Shown piece after piece: positions 17,404 to 25,183 of a stretch of DNA of 64,000 bases. The notes under the pieces were generated by a model that was not told where the DNA came from, did not search any database, and was given only the letters and a program-made list of their open reading frames with translations. Made by a program: the position numbers and the translations under genes. This stretch comes from Bacteroides sp. CAG:443 (GTDB taxonomy: Bacteria > Bacteroidota > Bacteroidia > Bacteroidales > Bacteroidaceae): positions 1 to 64,000 of the forward strand of contig FR887816.1 of assembly GCA_000432735.1 (NCBI GenBank). The letters run 5' to 3'. Each line of letters begins with the position of its first letter. Positions within the stretch are counted from its first letter, which is position 1.

Positions 17404-18258
17404 TTAATATGTCAAAATTTCAAGACCATTGTCTGTCATTACAAACGTATGTTCCCACTGTGCAGAAGGCAATTCATCTTCGGTTACTACGGTCCAGCCG
17501 TCTTCTTCGTCTATGAACACCTCCCATGTACCCATATTGATCATCGGCTCGATGGTAAAGACCATACCCGGCACCAGCAACATACCTGTACCTTTTCTGC
17601 CATAATGCAACACATCCGGTTCTTCATGGAATTTGAGGCCCGTACCATGGCCACATAAATCTCTTACCACCGAAAAACCATTTTTCTTTGCATGCTTCTC
17701 TATAGCATGACCTATATCTCCTACAAAACTGAAAGGCTGAGCAGCTTCAATGCCTATTTCAAGACATTCTTTCGCCACGCGGACGAGCTTTTCCTTCTCC
17801 GGAGTAGTCTTTCCTATGATAAACATTCGCGAAGCATCAGCGTAATATCCATCCAAAATGGTCGTAGCGTCTACATTGATAATATCCCCTTCTTCCAGGA
17901 TTTCTTCTTCCGAAGGAATACCGTGGCATACCACTTCATTGATGGAAGTACATACACTCTTCGGGAAACCTTCATAATTTAAAGGCGCAGGTATACCTCC
18001 GTGACTTGTTGTATAATCATATACAATTTTATCGATTTCAGCAGTACTCATCCCCTCACGAATTACTTCTGCCACTTTATCCAACACAGCCGTATTCAAC
18101 ATGCCACTCCGACGGATACCTTCTATCTGTTCAGGAGTCTTGATTAATTGACGGGTAGGAACTTCATGACCTTTATTCTGATAATAAAGTACTTTTTTAT
18201 CCAGTTCTGTCAGTTCTGCTCCTTTAGGAACTACCCAATTCAGCTTATTCCTCCTCAT
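17404..18258 (-). CDS. map: Type I methionine aminopeptidase with N-terminal extension
   Basis: A 284-residue enzyme. The metal ligands are present in the standard places: two aspartates (NVDATT and YYADASRMF), histidine in GHGTGLKFHEEP, and glutamates in FTIEPM and QWEHTF. About 38 extra residues precede the catalytic domain (which begins near TPEQIEGIRRSG); E. coli MetAP has about 264 residues. It removes initiator methionine from nascent proteins. A TAACTTTG -7 element lies about 30 bases upstream of the start. Confidence 0.94.
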   Translation of the reverse strand: MRRNKLNWVVPKGAELTELDKKVLYYQNKGHEVPTRQLIKTPEQIEGIRRSGMLNTAVLDKVAEVIREGMSTAEIDKIVYDYTTSHGGIPAPLNYEGFPKSVCTSINEVVCHGIPSEEEILEEGDIINVDATTILDGYYADASRMFIIGKTTPEKEKLVRVAKECLEIGIEAAQPFSFVGDIGHAIEKHAKKNGFSVVRDLCGHGTGLKFHEEPDVLHYGRKGTGMLLVPGMVFTIEPMINMGTWEVFIDEEDGWTVVTEDELPSAQWEHTFVMTDNGLEILTY

Positions 18259-18287
18259 AATTCTTATTCATCTTTTATTATGTCGTG

Positions 18288-18295
18288 CAAAGTTA
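18288..18295 (-). promoter_or_regulatory. -7 element of the map-tsaD-pncC operon
   Basis: Minus-strand TAACTTTG fits TAnnTTTG exactly and lies about 30 bases before the map ATG. No convincing -33 TTG was seen at the expected distance. Confidence 0.5.
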
Positions 18296-18498
18296 GCAGA
18301 AAAAAAATAGAAATACAGATTAATCAGACAAAAAATGTCACTTTCCACATCCTCGGCCTGACAGAGTTTAATTAAAGTTAAAAGGTAAATTTACAAAATA
18401 ACAATTCACAGAAAAGACATACGATTTTCTTGAAATTAAGCTATTTTTGCTAAAGATCATTAGAAAACTTAATACAAACACTTAAAATTGGAGCCATT

Positions 18499-18717
18499 AT
18501 GAATAAAGCACAAATTGGCGAAAATGCAGGAAAACTCTGGAATTTTTTAAAAGACAACAGACATTGGGAATACGAAAAGCTGAAAGAAGCTTCCGGTCTG
18601 TCGGACAGAGACCTGAACGCAGCCATCGGCTGGCTTGCGCGAGAAGACAAGATTGATTTTGACATGACCGAAGAAGGCGATCGCATATTTTTAACTGTCA
18701 ACGTATTCATTGGCTGA
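18499..18717 (+). CDS. DUF2582 winged-helix protein
   Basis: A 72-residue protein (MNKAQIGENAGKLWNFLKDN, then LSDRDLNAAIGWLAREDKI). The helix-turn-helix and the closing beta-wing (DRIFLTVNVFIG) match DUF2582, a family of tiny winged-helix proteins in Bacteroidetes and archaea. A TATTTTTG -7 element is about 50 bases upstream. It is a lone rightward gene, convergent with mgtC. DNA binding is inferred from the fold only. Confidence 0.85.
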   Translation: MNKAQIGENAGKLWNFLKDNRHWEYEKLKEASGLSDRDLNAAIGWLAREDKIDFDMTEEGDRIFLTVNVFIG

Positions 18718-18743
18718 TACGCGAAACCTTCAGGCAAGCAGAC

Positions 18744-18784
18744 AAAGGTTGCATCCTTTCTTTAAGTAGAAAGATGCAACCTTT
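18744..18784. terminator. Bidirectional terminator between DUF2582 gene and mgtC
   Basis: Arms AAAGGTTGCATCCTTTCT and AGAAAGATGCAACCTTT pair with one bulged C around a six-base loop, located between two converging genes and flanked by T-rich sequence on the right. Confidence 0.8.
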
Positions 18785-18805
18785 GTTGTTTACAGCAAAC
18801 TGGCA

Positions 18806-19474
18806 TCAAATTATCCTTCTTACCGTAATATCGGGAAAATCCTGTAAAAATAGCAGCAACAATCCTTCTTCATTCATTCGCTTGGCCTTAACAACCATGC
18901 TGACATGATAGCAAATCTTTCCATTTAAGGGAACCTCTTTCATCTCATACGATACTACAATATAATTCCTTGTATTGAACACCTGCGAAACCCGTTTGAT
19001 AGCCTCTTTATCATCTGTAGAGAAATCAATCATCATGTTCCGCAATCCGATGCTCTTAAAAAAATAACTTAACGTTTCCAGTCCCAGCAATACCAGAAGC
19101 GTAGCAGCTATGCCAATAGCATACATACCCGCACCTACAGCAAGCCCTATCCCCGATGTTGCCCAGATACCGGCTGCCGTAGTCAACCCTCTGACAATCT
19201 GTTTTTGTAATATGATTGTTCCGGCACCGATAAATCCGATACCGCTTACAACCTGTGCCGCAATACGACTCGGATCCACACGAATCAGGTCAGTCTTCAG
19301 AACATCCATAAAACCATATTGTGAAACAATCATCATAAGCGCGCTTCCAAGTGCGACAAGAAAATGCGTACGATAACCCGCCTCTTTCGCACGATATTCA
19401 CGCTCCAGGCCAATCAGTACTCCCATCGCTCCGGCAACAAAGAGCCGCAAGGCAAAATCTAAGAAAAGATTCAT
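18806..19474 (-). CDS. MgtC/SapB-family membrane protein
   Basis: A 222-residue protein: four or five transmembrane helices in residues 1-135 with the family blocks GVLIGLEREYRAKEAGYRTH, DPSRIAAQVVSGIGFIGAG and RGLTTAAGIWATSGIGLAVG, followed by an ACT-like cytoplasmic C-terminal domain (about 140-222). MgtC proteins modulate growth in low magnesium and, in pathogens, F-type ATPase activity; a transporter role is not established. It is monocistronic. Confidence 0.88.
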   Translation of the reverse strand: MNLFLDFALRLFVAGAMGVLIGLEREYRAKEAGYRTHFLVALGSALMMIVSQYGFMDVLKTDLIRVDPSRIAAQVVSGIGFIGAGTIILQKQIVRGLTTAAGIWATSGIGLAVGAGMYAIGIAATLLVLLGLETLSYFFKSIGLRNMMIDFSTDDKEAIKRVSQVFNTRNYIVVSYEMKEVPLNGKICYHVSMVVKAKRMNEEGLLLLFLQDFPDITVRRII

Positions 19475-19727
19475 AACACATTACTTTTTTATCTCTTCCG
19501 CCGCACACAAGTACCAGATATTGCAACGCACGGAAGCTTATTATAACCTACTCTAACTGATTGGCGAATTTACAAAGATTTAATGACTGGTACAAGTCTC
19601 CGTTCTCCATAAAAACGATAGGATAAAAAGTACTCATCATGCAACACTATTGAAATGATTTTATAAAATCACCAATCTGTACCAAACTTTTATCATCCTG
19701 AATATACATATAAAATTCGATTTGTAC

Positions 19728-19735
19728 TATCTTTG
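19728..19735 (+). promoter_or_regulatory. -7 element of the Cof-type phosphatase gene
   Basis: TATCTTTG fits TAnnTTTG and lies 26 bases before the start codon; no clear -33 element was found. Confidence 0.5.
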
Positions 19736-19761
19736 CGCCCATAAAAACACCTTGAAAAATT

Positions 19762-20571
19762 ATGAAATATAAACTTTTAGTACTCGACCTCGACGGAACA
19801 TTAACAAACTCACAAAAAGCCATTACCGAACATACACGTAACACACTTATTGAAGCACAGAAACGCGGCTTGAAAATAGTACTTGCTTCGGGCAGACCGA
19901 CCTATGGTGTTGCGCCATTAGCCAATGCACTGGAACTGAATAAATACGAAGGATATATTCTTTCATACAACGGTGGAGAAATCATTGATTGGAAAACAAA
20001 CGAAGTAATGTACAAGAACGTGCTCGATCCGGAAGTACTTCCCTATCTGTACCAATGCGCCAAAGACAATAACTTTGCCATCGTGACTTACGAAAACGAA
20101 TATGTGCTGACAGAACATCCAAACGACGAGTACGTATTGAAAGAAGCATTGCTTAATGTAATGAAAATAAAGAAAGTAGACAATTTCCTTAAAGCAATAC
20201 ATCATCCTATTGCCAAATGCCTGATCGTAGGAGAGCCAACCCGTCTTGCCGTATTGGAAAAAGAAATGTACAACCACCTGAAAGACCGAATGGGCGTATT
20301 CCGCTCGGAGCCTTACTTTCTGGAACTGGTTCCTAAAGGCATCGACAAAGCACAATCGCTTGCCGTATTACTCAAAGAGATCGGCATGACAAAGGATGAA
20401 ATGATTGCTGTCGGCGACGGATTCAACGATCTGTCCATGATAAAATATGCTGGTCTGGGAGTAGCCATGGCAAATGCTCAGCCTGTGGTACGCGAAAATG
20501 CCGACTACATTACCCTTTCGAACGACGAAGATGGTGTAGCAGCTGTTGTAGAAAAATTTATACTGGCATAG
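19762..20571 (+). CDS. Cof-type HAD phosphatase
   Basis: A 269-residue haloacid-dehalogenase hydrolase of the Cof/YbiV subtype (IIB cap). Motif I DLDGTLTNSQ carries the nucleophile aspartate, motif II is in LASGRPTYGV, motif III the lysine in PKGIDKAQSL, and motif IV is GDGFNDLSM. The C2B cap spans about residues 85-190. These enzymes dephosphorylate sugar phosphates or cofactors such as pyridoxal phosphate; the substrate cannot be predicted. Confidence 0.9.
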   Translation: MKYKLLVLDLDGTLTNSQKAITEHTRNTLIEAQKRGLKIVLASGRPTYGVAPLANALELNKYEGYILSYNGGEIIDWKTNEVMYKNVLDPEVLPYLYQCAKDNNFAIVTYENEYVLTEHPNDEYVLKEALLNVMKIKKVDNFLKAIHHPIAKCLIVGEPTRLAVLEKEMYNHLKDRMGVFRSEPYFLELVPKGIDKAQSLAVLLKEIGMTKDEMIAVGDGFNDLSMIKYAGLGVAMANAQPVVRENADYITLSNDEDGVAAVVEKFILA

Positions 20572-20881
20572 AAATATTCAGTATAGAATAGAAAAGAATA
20601 GGCATCCCGATATTCTTCAAAATAAGAGGCCGTCTCAAAATAGAATTGCAAAAGTAAAAATCTTATAGATTGAAACTTAGAAGTAAAAAATCTCCTACTT
20701 TTAGTTCTGTAATTAAAGAGAACAAACACTAAAGTAGGAGATTTTTATGTTGTAACTTATAGATTATAAGTAAGCCTGTTTCAGCTTTTCATTTTAATGC
20801 AGTCCCTTTTCTTATTGTATTTTTCTGTAAGAATGAAACCCTTAAAGCTCTATTCTTACAGAAAAGGATATCCAGCAAATC
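20572..20881. other. Intergenic stretch with hairpins and a solo terminator-like arm
   Basis: No gene is seen. Near the start is AGAGGCCGTCTCAAAA, identical in style to the terminator arm at the left edge of the window but without a partner arm nearby. About 50 bases on, AAAAATCTCCTACTTT and AAAGTAGGAGATTTTT form a perfect 16-base stem around a loop of roughly 30 bases. A third repeat pairs TTTTCTGTAAGAAT with ATTCTTACAGAAAA. The layout suggests terminators for the two converging genes, perhaps with a remnant of a small mobile element. Confidence 0.45.
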
Positions 20882-21415
20882 CTATGGATTCTTAGGTTTG
20901 CGGTCAAAAAATGGATTTTTGGAAGATGCACTTACCGGGATAGCATACACCTGCGTACACCCGTCCAGCCAGTCAAGCTGCTGTGCAGCAAGTCCCGCAG
21001 AGAACATGACACGAGTATCCACCCTGTTGTCGGCGGCAACAGAACAAGCAGAGCCTATAGCGATACCGACATCCACACTATTGATGGCACAAGGAACTCC
21101 CTCCTCTCTTTCCATACAAGTAGCGAAGCCGCAGTGCCCGCAATTCATCCCATGTGGATGTTCATGCGTACCAATCAGAACCACACACTCAGCTTCCAGA
21201 ATATTATCCGCATCACGCAGGAAAAACTTGAATCCGTTTTCCTCATACATCTGCTTCATCGTATCCGAAAGAATACGGAGATTACTTTCCGTCACCAGTG
21301 CCACCTCGATGATATCCACTCCTTTCGCCTTCGGAGCGGTACGTGCAGCAATCATCATCTGCTGAGCGACTTGCAGCACCTGTTCATGGCGACAGTCTCT
21401 TTCATTCAGTATCAT
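20882..21415 (-). CDS. DUF2148 ferredoxin-like protein
   Basis: A 177-residue protein with the family block NCGHCGFATCMEREEGVPCAI: four clustered cysteines suited to an iron-sulfur centre. The surrounding sequence (AARTAPKAKGVDIIEVALVT, VGIAIGSACSVAADNRVDTR) also matches DUF2148. Function unknown; a redox role is inferred from the cysteines. It is leftward and apparently monocistronic. Confidence 0.85.
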   Translation of the reverse strand: MILNERDCRHEQVLQVAQQMMIAARTAPKAKGVDIIEVALVTESNLRILSDTMKQMYEENGFKFFLRDADNILEAECVVLIGTHEHPHGMNCGHCGFATCMEREEGVPCAINSVDVGIAIGSACSVAADNRVDTRVMFSAGLAAQQLDWLDGCTQVYAIPVSASSKNPFFDRKPKNP

Positions 21416-21521
21416 ATTGCATCAAAGTTAAAACAAACGACAAAAGGGTTATATCCGAGCTTCCTCGCAAAGCTTTGGATGCTCTAAATATAACCCTTTT
21501 TTAAATAAACCGCCAAACGAT

Positions 21522-21635
21522 TTATTTCTTTTTTCCTTTTTTCAGGTCATTTTCATGAATGGCCTCTTCTACTTGATAAGCCGGAGCATGTTTTTTATGC
21601 ATGCCTTTCGGTTTTTTATTACCGGCAGCTCCCAT
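21522..21635 (-). CDS. Small lysine-rich protein of 37 residues
   Basis: A short reading frame, MGAAGNKKPKGMHKKHAPAY to a KKGKKK end, preceded by an unusually strong Shine-Dalgarno sequence GAAAGGAGGTTTT eight bases before the ATG. The strong ribosome binding site, rare in Bacteroidetes, and the basic composition make it likely to be real and highly translated. It lies between the serine palmitoyltransferase gene and a stretch before the DUF2148 gene. I do not recognise a named family; it may be a nucleic-acid-binding or ribosome-associated peptide. Confidence 0.7.
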   Translation of the reverse strand: MGAAGNKKPKGMHKKHAPAYQVEEAIHENDLKKGKKK

Positions 21636-21682
21636 AGTAAAAACCTCCTTTCAAATCCTTTAAAAAGTCAAAATATAATTTA

Positions 21683-22870
21683 TTACTTCAATAAATCCAA
21701 CTGTTTGAAACATTTAATCAGTTTCTCAATAGCGAAGTCTACCTGCTCTTTTGTATGAGTAGCCATCAACGCAAAACGAACCAATGTATCCTGAGGCGCA
21801 CATGCCGGCGGAATAACAGGATTAATGAATACTCCTTCGTCGAAAGCCAACTTCGTAACTTCAAACGTCTTGTCCGTATCACGTACATACAGCGGGATGA
21901 TAGGACTTTCTGTATCACCGATTTCAAAACCAGCTTCACGGAAACTCTTCAAAGCATAATTGGTTATCTTCCACAGGTTTTCCTGACGCTGAGGTTCGGT
22001 TTTGAAAATATGCAGAGCTTCCATTGCCGCAGCAGTTGCAGCCGGCGTATTACTTGCCTGGAATATATAAGAACGGGCATTATGACGCAACCAGTTAATT
22101 ACATCCTTATCACCTGCTACGAAACCACCGATAGAGGCCAGTGACTTAGAGAACGTACCCATAATCAGGTCAATATCCTCAGTTACGCCGAAATGATCGC
22201 ATACGCCTCGTCCGTTTCTACCGAACACACCCAAACCGTGAGCTTCGTCTACATAAATACTTGCATTATATTTTTTCTTCAGGCGGACAATTTCAGGAAG
22301 ATTAGCCAAGTCACCCTCCATGGAGAATACACTGTCTACGACAATCAGCTTGATAGCATCCGGTTCACACTTCTGGAGTTCCTTCTCCAGCGCTTCCATA
22401 TCGTTATGCTTATACTTCAACTGAGTAGCAAAAGAAAGACGACGTCCGTCGACGATAGAAGCATGATCGCGGTCATCACAGATGATATAGTCACCACGTC
22501 CGGCCAACTGCGGGATAACACCTTCATTAACGGTGAAACCGGTAGAAAAGCAAAGAGCTTCGTCCTTTCCTACAAAATCGGCCAATTCCTTCTCCAGTTC
22601 AACATGAATATCAAGGGTTCCGTTCAGCAAACGTGAGCCGGCACATCCGGTTCCGTACTTACGGGTAGCAGCTATGGCTGCGTCGATGATACGTTGGTCG
22701 TGAGTCAGACCCATGTAAGAATTAGAGCCGAACATCAAAACCTTCTTTCCATCCATCATTACCTCTGTGTCTTGAGCGCTGTCAATCTCGCGGAAGTAAG
22801 GATACACACCTCTCTCCATGTACATCTGAGGTGTTCTGAATTTACTTAGTTTGTCTTGTAATAATCCCAT
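21683..22870 (-). CDS. spt: Serine palmitoyltransferase (alpha-oxoamine synthase family)
   Basis: A 395-residue PLP enzyme of the alpha-oxoamine synthase group. The catalytic lysine is in GTFSKSLASIGGF (about K242), with the PLP-ring aspartate in YVDEAHGLGVFG and the substrate-side FGSNSYMGLTHD block. Start MGLLQDKLSKFRTPQMYMER and overall sequence match the Bacteroides enzyme that condenses serine with palmitoyl-CoA to start sphingolipid synthesis. KBL (2-amino-3-ketobutyrate ligase) and BioF are close relatives, but the N-terminal extension and lineage favour SPT. A TATCTTTG -7 element lies about 90 bases upstream. The divergent neighbour is a lipid kinase. Confidence 0.88.
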   Translation of the reverse strand: MGLLQDKLSKFRTPQMYMERGVYPYFREIDSAQDTEVMMDGKKVLMFGSNSYMGLTHDQRIIDAAIAATRKYGTGCAGSRLLNGTLDIHVELEKELADFVGKDEALCFSTGFTVNEGVIPQLAGRGDYIICDDRDHASIVDGRRLSFATQLKYKHNDMEALEKELQKCEPDAIKLIVVDSVFSMEGDLANLPEIVRLKKKYNASIYVDEAHGLGVFGRNGRGVCDHFGVTEDIDLIMGTFSKSLASIGGFVAGDKDVINWLRHNARSYIFQASNTPAATAAAMEALHIFKTEPQRQENLWKITNYALKSFREAGFEIGDTESPIIPLYVRDTDKTFEVTKLAFDEGVFINPVIPPACAPQDTLVRFALMATHTKEQVDFAIEKLIKCFKQLDLLK

Positions 22871-22956
22871 ATTCTAATATCTAGTAAGCCCGATGACTTA
22901 CATTAATTATAATTAACCGGACTCTTTCATGCCGGCAATTTCATAAAAAGAGTGTG

Positions 22957-22964
22957 CAAAGATA
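22957..22964 (-). promoter_or_regulatory. -7 element of spt
   Basis: Minus-strand TATCTTTG fits TAnnTTTG and predicts a leader of about 80 bases before spt. The divergent lipid-kinase promoter begins about 100 bases away. Confidence 0.55.
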
Positions 22965-23059
22965 ATAATTTTCGTTATTTCAAGCGCTTGTTAGCGTAAA
23001 AAAAACGCTGTAAACATCATTTCTGCACAAAATGTACCCTGAAATAAACAAAATAATCG

Positions 23060-23067
23060 TATTTTTG
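23060..23067 (+). promoter_or_regulatory. -7 element of the lipid kinase gene
   Basis: TATTTTTG fits TAnnTTTG and lies 32 bases before the ATG. Confidence 0.55.
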
Positions 23068-23098
23068 TTTACTAAACAGACTAAGATCCTTACACAAA

Positions 23099-24133
23099 AT
23101 GGACTCAAAAAAAGAAATAGTATTCATTGTCAACCCGATATCAGGTACTCACAGCAAAGAGTTTATCCTGCATCAGGTGGAAAAAAGACTGAATCACACA
23201 TTATATGATTATACCATCCGCAAGACAGAATATGCCGGGCATGCTACCGAAATAGCCCGTCAGGCTGCTGAGGATAAAAAGGATATCGTTGTTGCCATTG
23301 GTGGTGACGGAACAATCAACGAAGTCGGGCGGGCCCTGATACACACCGATACGGCCATGGGGATCATCCCATGCGGTTCAGGCAACGGACTGGCACGTCA
23401 CTTACATATCCCTTTGGAAGCACGTGGCGCCATCGAAGTGCTGAATCAGGGATTTATCAAGACTATCGATTACGGTCTGATTGACTCTCATCCGTTCTTC
23501 TGCACCTGCGGGGTGGGTTTCGACGCATTCGTCAGCCTGAAATTTGCCGATTCCGGGAAAAGAGGACTGCTCACTTACCTGGAAAATACCTTACATGAGA
23601 GTCTTACCTATCGTCCCGAAACGTATGAAATAGAAAACGCAACGGGCACGGTACGTTACAAGGCCTTCCTGATAGCCTGTGCCAATGCCTCCCAATACGG
23701 CAACAATGCATACATTGCTCCCCAGGCTTCGCTGACAGACGGCATGATGGACGTCACGATACTGGAACCGTTTACCGTGCTCGACGTGCCGGCGCTGTCG
23801 TTCCAGCTCTTCAACAAGACAATCGACCAGAACAGTCGTATCAAAACGCTGAAAGAGAAAAAAATAACGATACACCGTACGCAGGAAGGCGTCTTCCACT
23901 TCGACGGAGATCCCGCGATGGGAGGGAAAGACCTGGAAGTGGAAATCATCTCCAAGGGACTGAATGTCATTGCCCCTCAAAGGGGAAAATCGGCCATCGA
24001 AGCATTCAATATACTCCAACATTTTACAGACTTTATCGGTAGCCGCCCCATCACGTCGACCATTGCCCGCAAGCATAAAGAGCTGTTGCAGATTAACCAC
24101 AACCTGCTGCGCCGACTTTCAAAAAGAGATTAA
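23099..24133 (+). CDS. Diacylglycerol/sphingosine kinase-family lipid kinase
   Basis: A 344-residue member of the DAGK catalytic family (YegS/DgkB/sphingosine kinase-like). The nucleotide-binding block is VVAIGGDGTINEVGRAL, followed by IPCGSGNGLARHL and the C-terminal FHFDGDPAMGGKDLEVEI. No transmembrane segment is seen, so it would act at the inner face of the membrane. The substrate may be diacylglycerol, but the shared promoter region with serine palmitoyltransferase makes a long-chain base or ceramide a real alternative. A strong terminator follows. Confidence 0.87.
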   Translation: MDSKKEIVFIVNPISGTHSKEFILHQVEKRLNHTLYDYTIRKTEYAGHATEIARQAAEDKKDIVVAIGGDGTINEVGRALIHTDTAMGIIPCGSGNGLARHLHIPLEARGAIEVLNQGFIKTIDYGLIDSHPFFCTCGVGFDAFVSLKFADSGKRGLLTYLENTLHESLTYRPETYEIENATGTVRYKAFLIACANASQYGNNAYIAPQASLTDGMMDVTILEPFTVLDVPALSFQLFNKTIDQNSRIKTLKEKKITIHRTQEGVFHFDGDPAMGGKDLEVEIISKGLNVIAPQRGKSAIEAFNILQHFTDFIGSRPITSTIARKHKELLQINHNLLRRLSKRD

Positions 24134-24171
24134 TGGCGCTGCCTCTGGCAAACGTCATCACGATGACAGAA

Positions 24172-24220
24172 AAATGTCCCGATGTTCTTCCGAAAACATC
24201 GGGACATTTTTTTATTTTTT
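24172..24220 (+). terminator. Terminator of the lipid kinase gene
   Basis: Perfect 15-base arms AAATGTCCCGATGTT / AACATCGGGACATTT around an eight-base loop, followed by a long T-rich tail. Confidence 0.9.
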
Positions 24221-24233
24221 GTACAAAAAAATC

Positions 24234-24255
24234 GGAAAATTTGTGCAAATTTTCC
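24234..24255 (-). terminator. Terminator of the trmN6-like gene
   Basis: Arms GGAAAATTTG / CAAATTTTCC with a two-base centre; the minus strand continues into GATTTTTTTG. It lies directly after the leftward methylase gene. Confidence 0.7.
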
Positions 24256-24278
24256 AGCACCTATCAGCAGGGATTCTG

Positions 24279-24989
24279 TCACATATTCAGGTAAAATTCT
24301 TTTGTCAGCTGAATATACGCCGGACTATACACGTGGCGTTCCAGCTCCACAACCAGATGCTCCGTTGCACATGCACAGATTTGCCGCCCAAAAGCCAGTA
24401 ATACCCGCTTGGGCACAGCGTCCGGTTTTGTATGTATCAGTGTTTTACGGTTCGGATACAGATGTTTACCGGCTGCCAGAGAGATGAAGTCGTCGGCGGC
24501 ATCCGCCGGAATAATCACCGAAAAAATTCCGTCGTCGGCCAGCAACCTTTCCACTGCTGCCAGTAACTCGCCAAAGGTAAGACCCCCCGTATGGCGTGCC
24601 ACATTCCTGCGTGCATCCGGACAATGCACATTTTCCACAAAGTAAGGAGGATTAGACACTATGGCATCGAAAGTTCCGTCAACTTCCCTACACATCTGCA
24701 TCACGTCTTTCCTGCAAATGCTGATTCTCTCCTTCCACGGAGAGGCCTTCACATTCTCTTCCGCCTGCCCTACCGCCTTTTCATCAATATCTATTCCCAT
24801 GATATGGGCCTGCGAACGCTGGGCCGTCATCAGCGCAATCAGCCCTGTACCTGTGCCTACATCGAGTATCCTCCGGGCATTGTCCACCTGTGCCCACGCC
24901 CCCAAAAGTACCCCGTCGGTACCCACCTTCATCGCACACCGGTCGTGATAAACCGTAAACTGCTTGAATTTGAAATATGGATTAGGCAT
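24279..24989 (-). CDS. trmN6: tRNA1(Val) (adenine37-N6)-methyltransferase
   Basis: A 236-residue class I SAM methyltransferase: motif I ILDVGTGTGLIALMTAQR, the acidic loop MGIDIDEKAV, and NPPY catalytic motif (IVSNPPYF). The start MPNPYFKFKQFTVYHDRCAMKV and the early VGTDGVLLGAW block are typical of the TrmN6/YfiC group. It would methylate A37 of tRNA-Val in E. coli; that specificity is assumed here. A TATTTTTG -7 element lies about 60 bases before the start, divergent from lon. Confidence 0.87.
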   Translation of the reverse strand: MPNPYFKFKQFTVYHDRCAMKVGTDGVLLGAWAQVDNARRILDVGTGTGLIALMTAQRSQAHIMGIDIDEKAVGQAEENVKASPWKERISICRKDVMQMCREVDGTFDAIVSNPPYFVENVHCPDARRNVARHTGGLTFGELLAAVERLLADDGIFSVIIPADAADDFISLAAGKHLYPNRKTLIHTKPDAVPKRVLLAFGRQICACATEHLVVELERHVYSPAYIQLTKEFYLNM

Positions 24990-25046
24990 ATTACTTACAA
25001 TTCTTATTTTCCGTCAAAAATAAATAAAATACATTGCTTTCGGACG

Positions 25047-25054
25047 CAAAAATA
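25047..25054 (-). promoter_or_regulatory. -7 element of trmN6
   Basis: Minus-strand TATTTTTG, about 60 bases upstream of the methylase start, divergent from the lon promoter. Confidence 0.5.
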
Positions 25055-25074
25055 GCATTTATTTTGTTAGCCAT

Positions 25075-25127
25075 GTTGTATTTACAACAAATCTGTTTCC
25101 GTATTCAAAGCGGAATGTTTAACTTTG
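25075..25127 (+). promoter_or_regulatory. lon promoter with upstream palindrome
   Basis: A TAACTTTG -7 element ends about 57 bases before the lon ATG. Some 35 bases further upstream is the palindrome GTTGTA-TT-TACAAC, centred near -49 relative to the predicted start site. The -7 element is a good match; the operator role of the palindrome is inference. Confidence 0.5.
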
Positions 25128-25183
25128 TGCTCGTTTCTGAGCTTTGAAATACGCTCTCATTAAAAATACACAAAAACGCGAAT

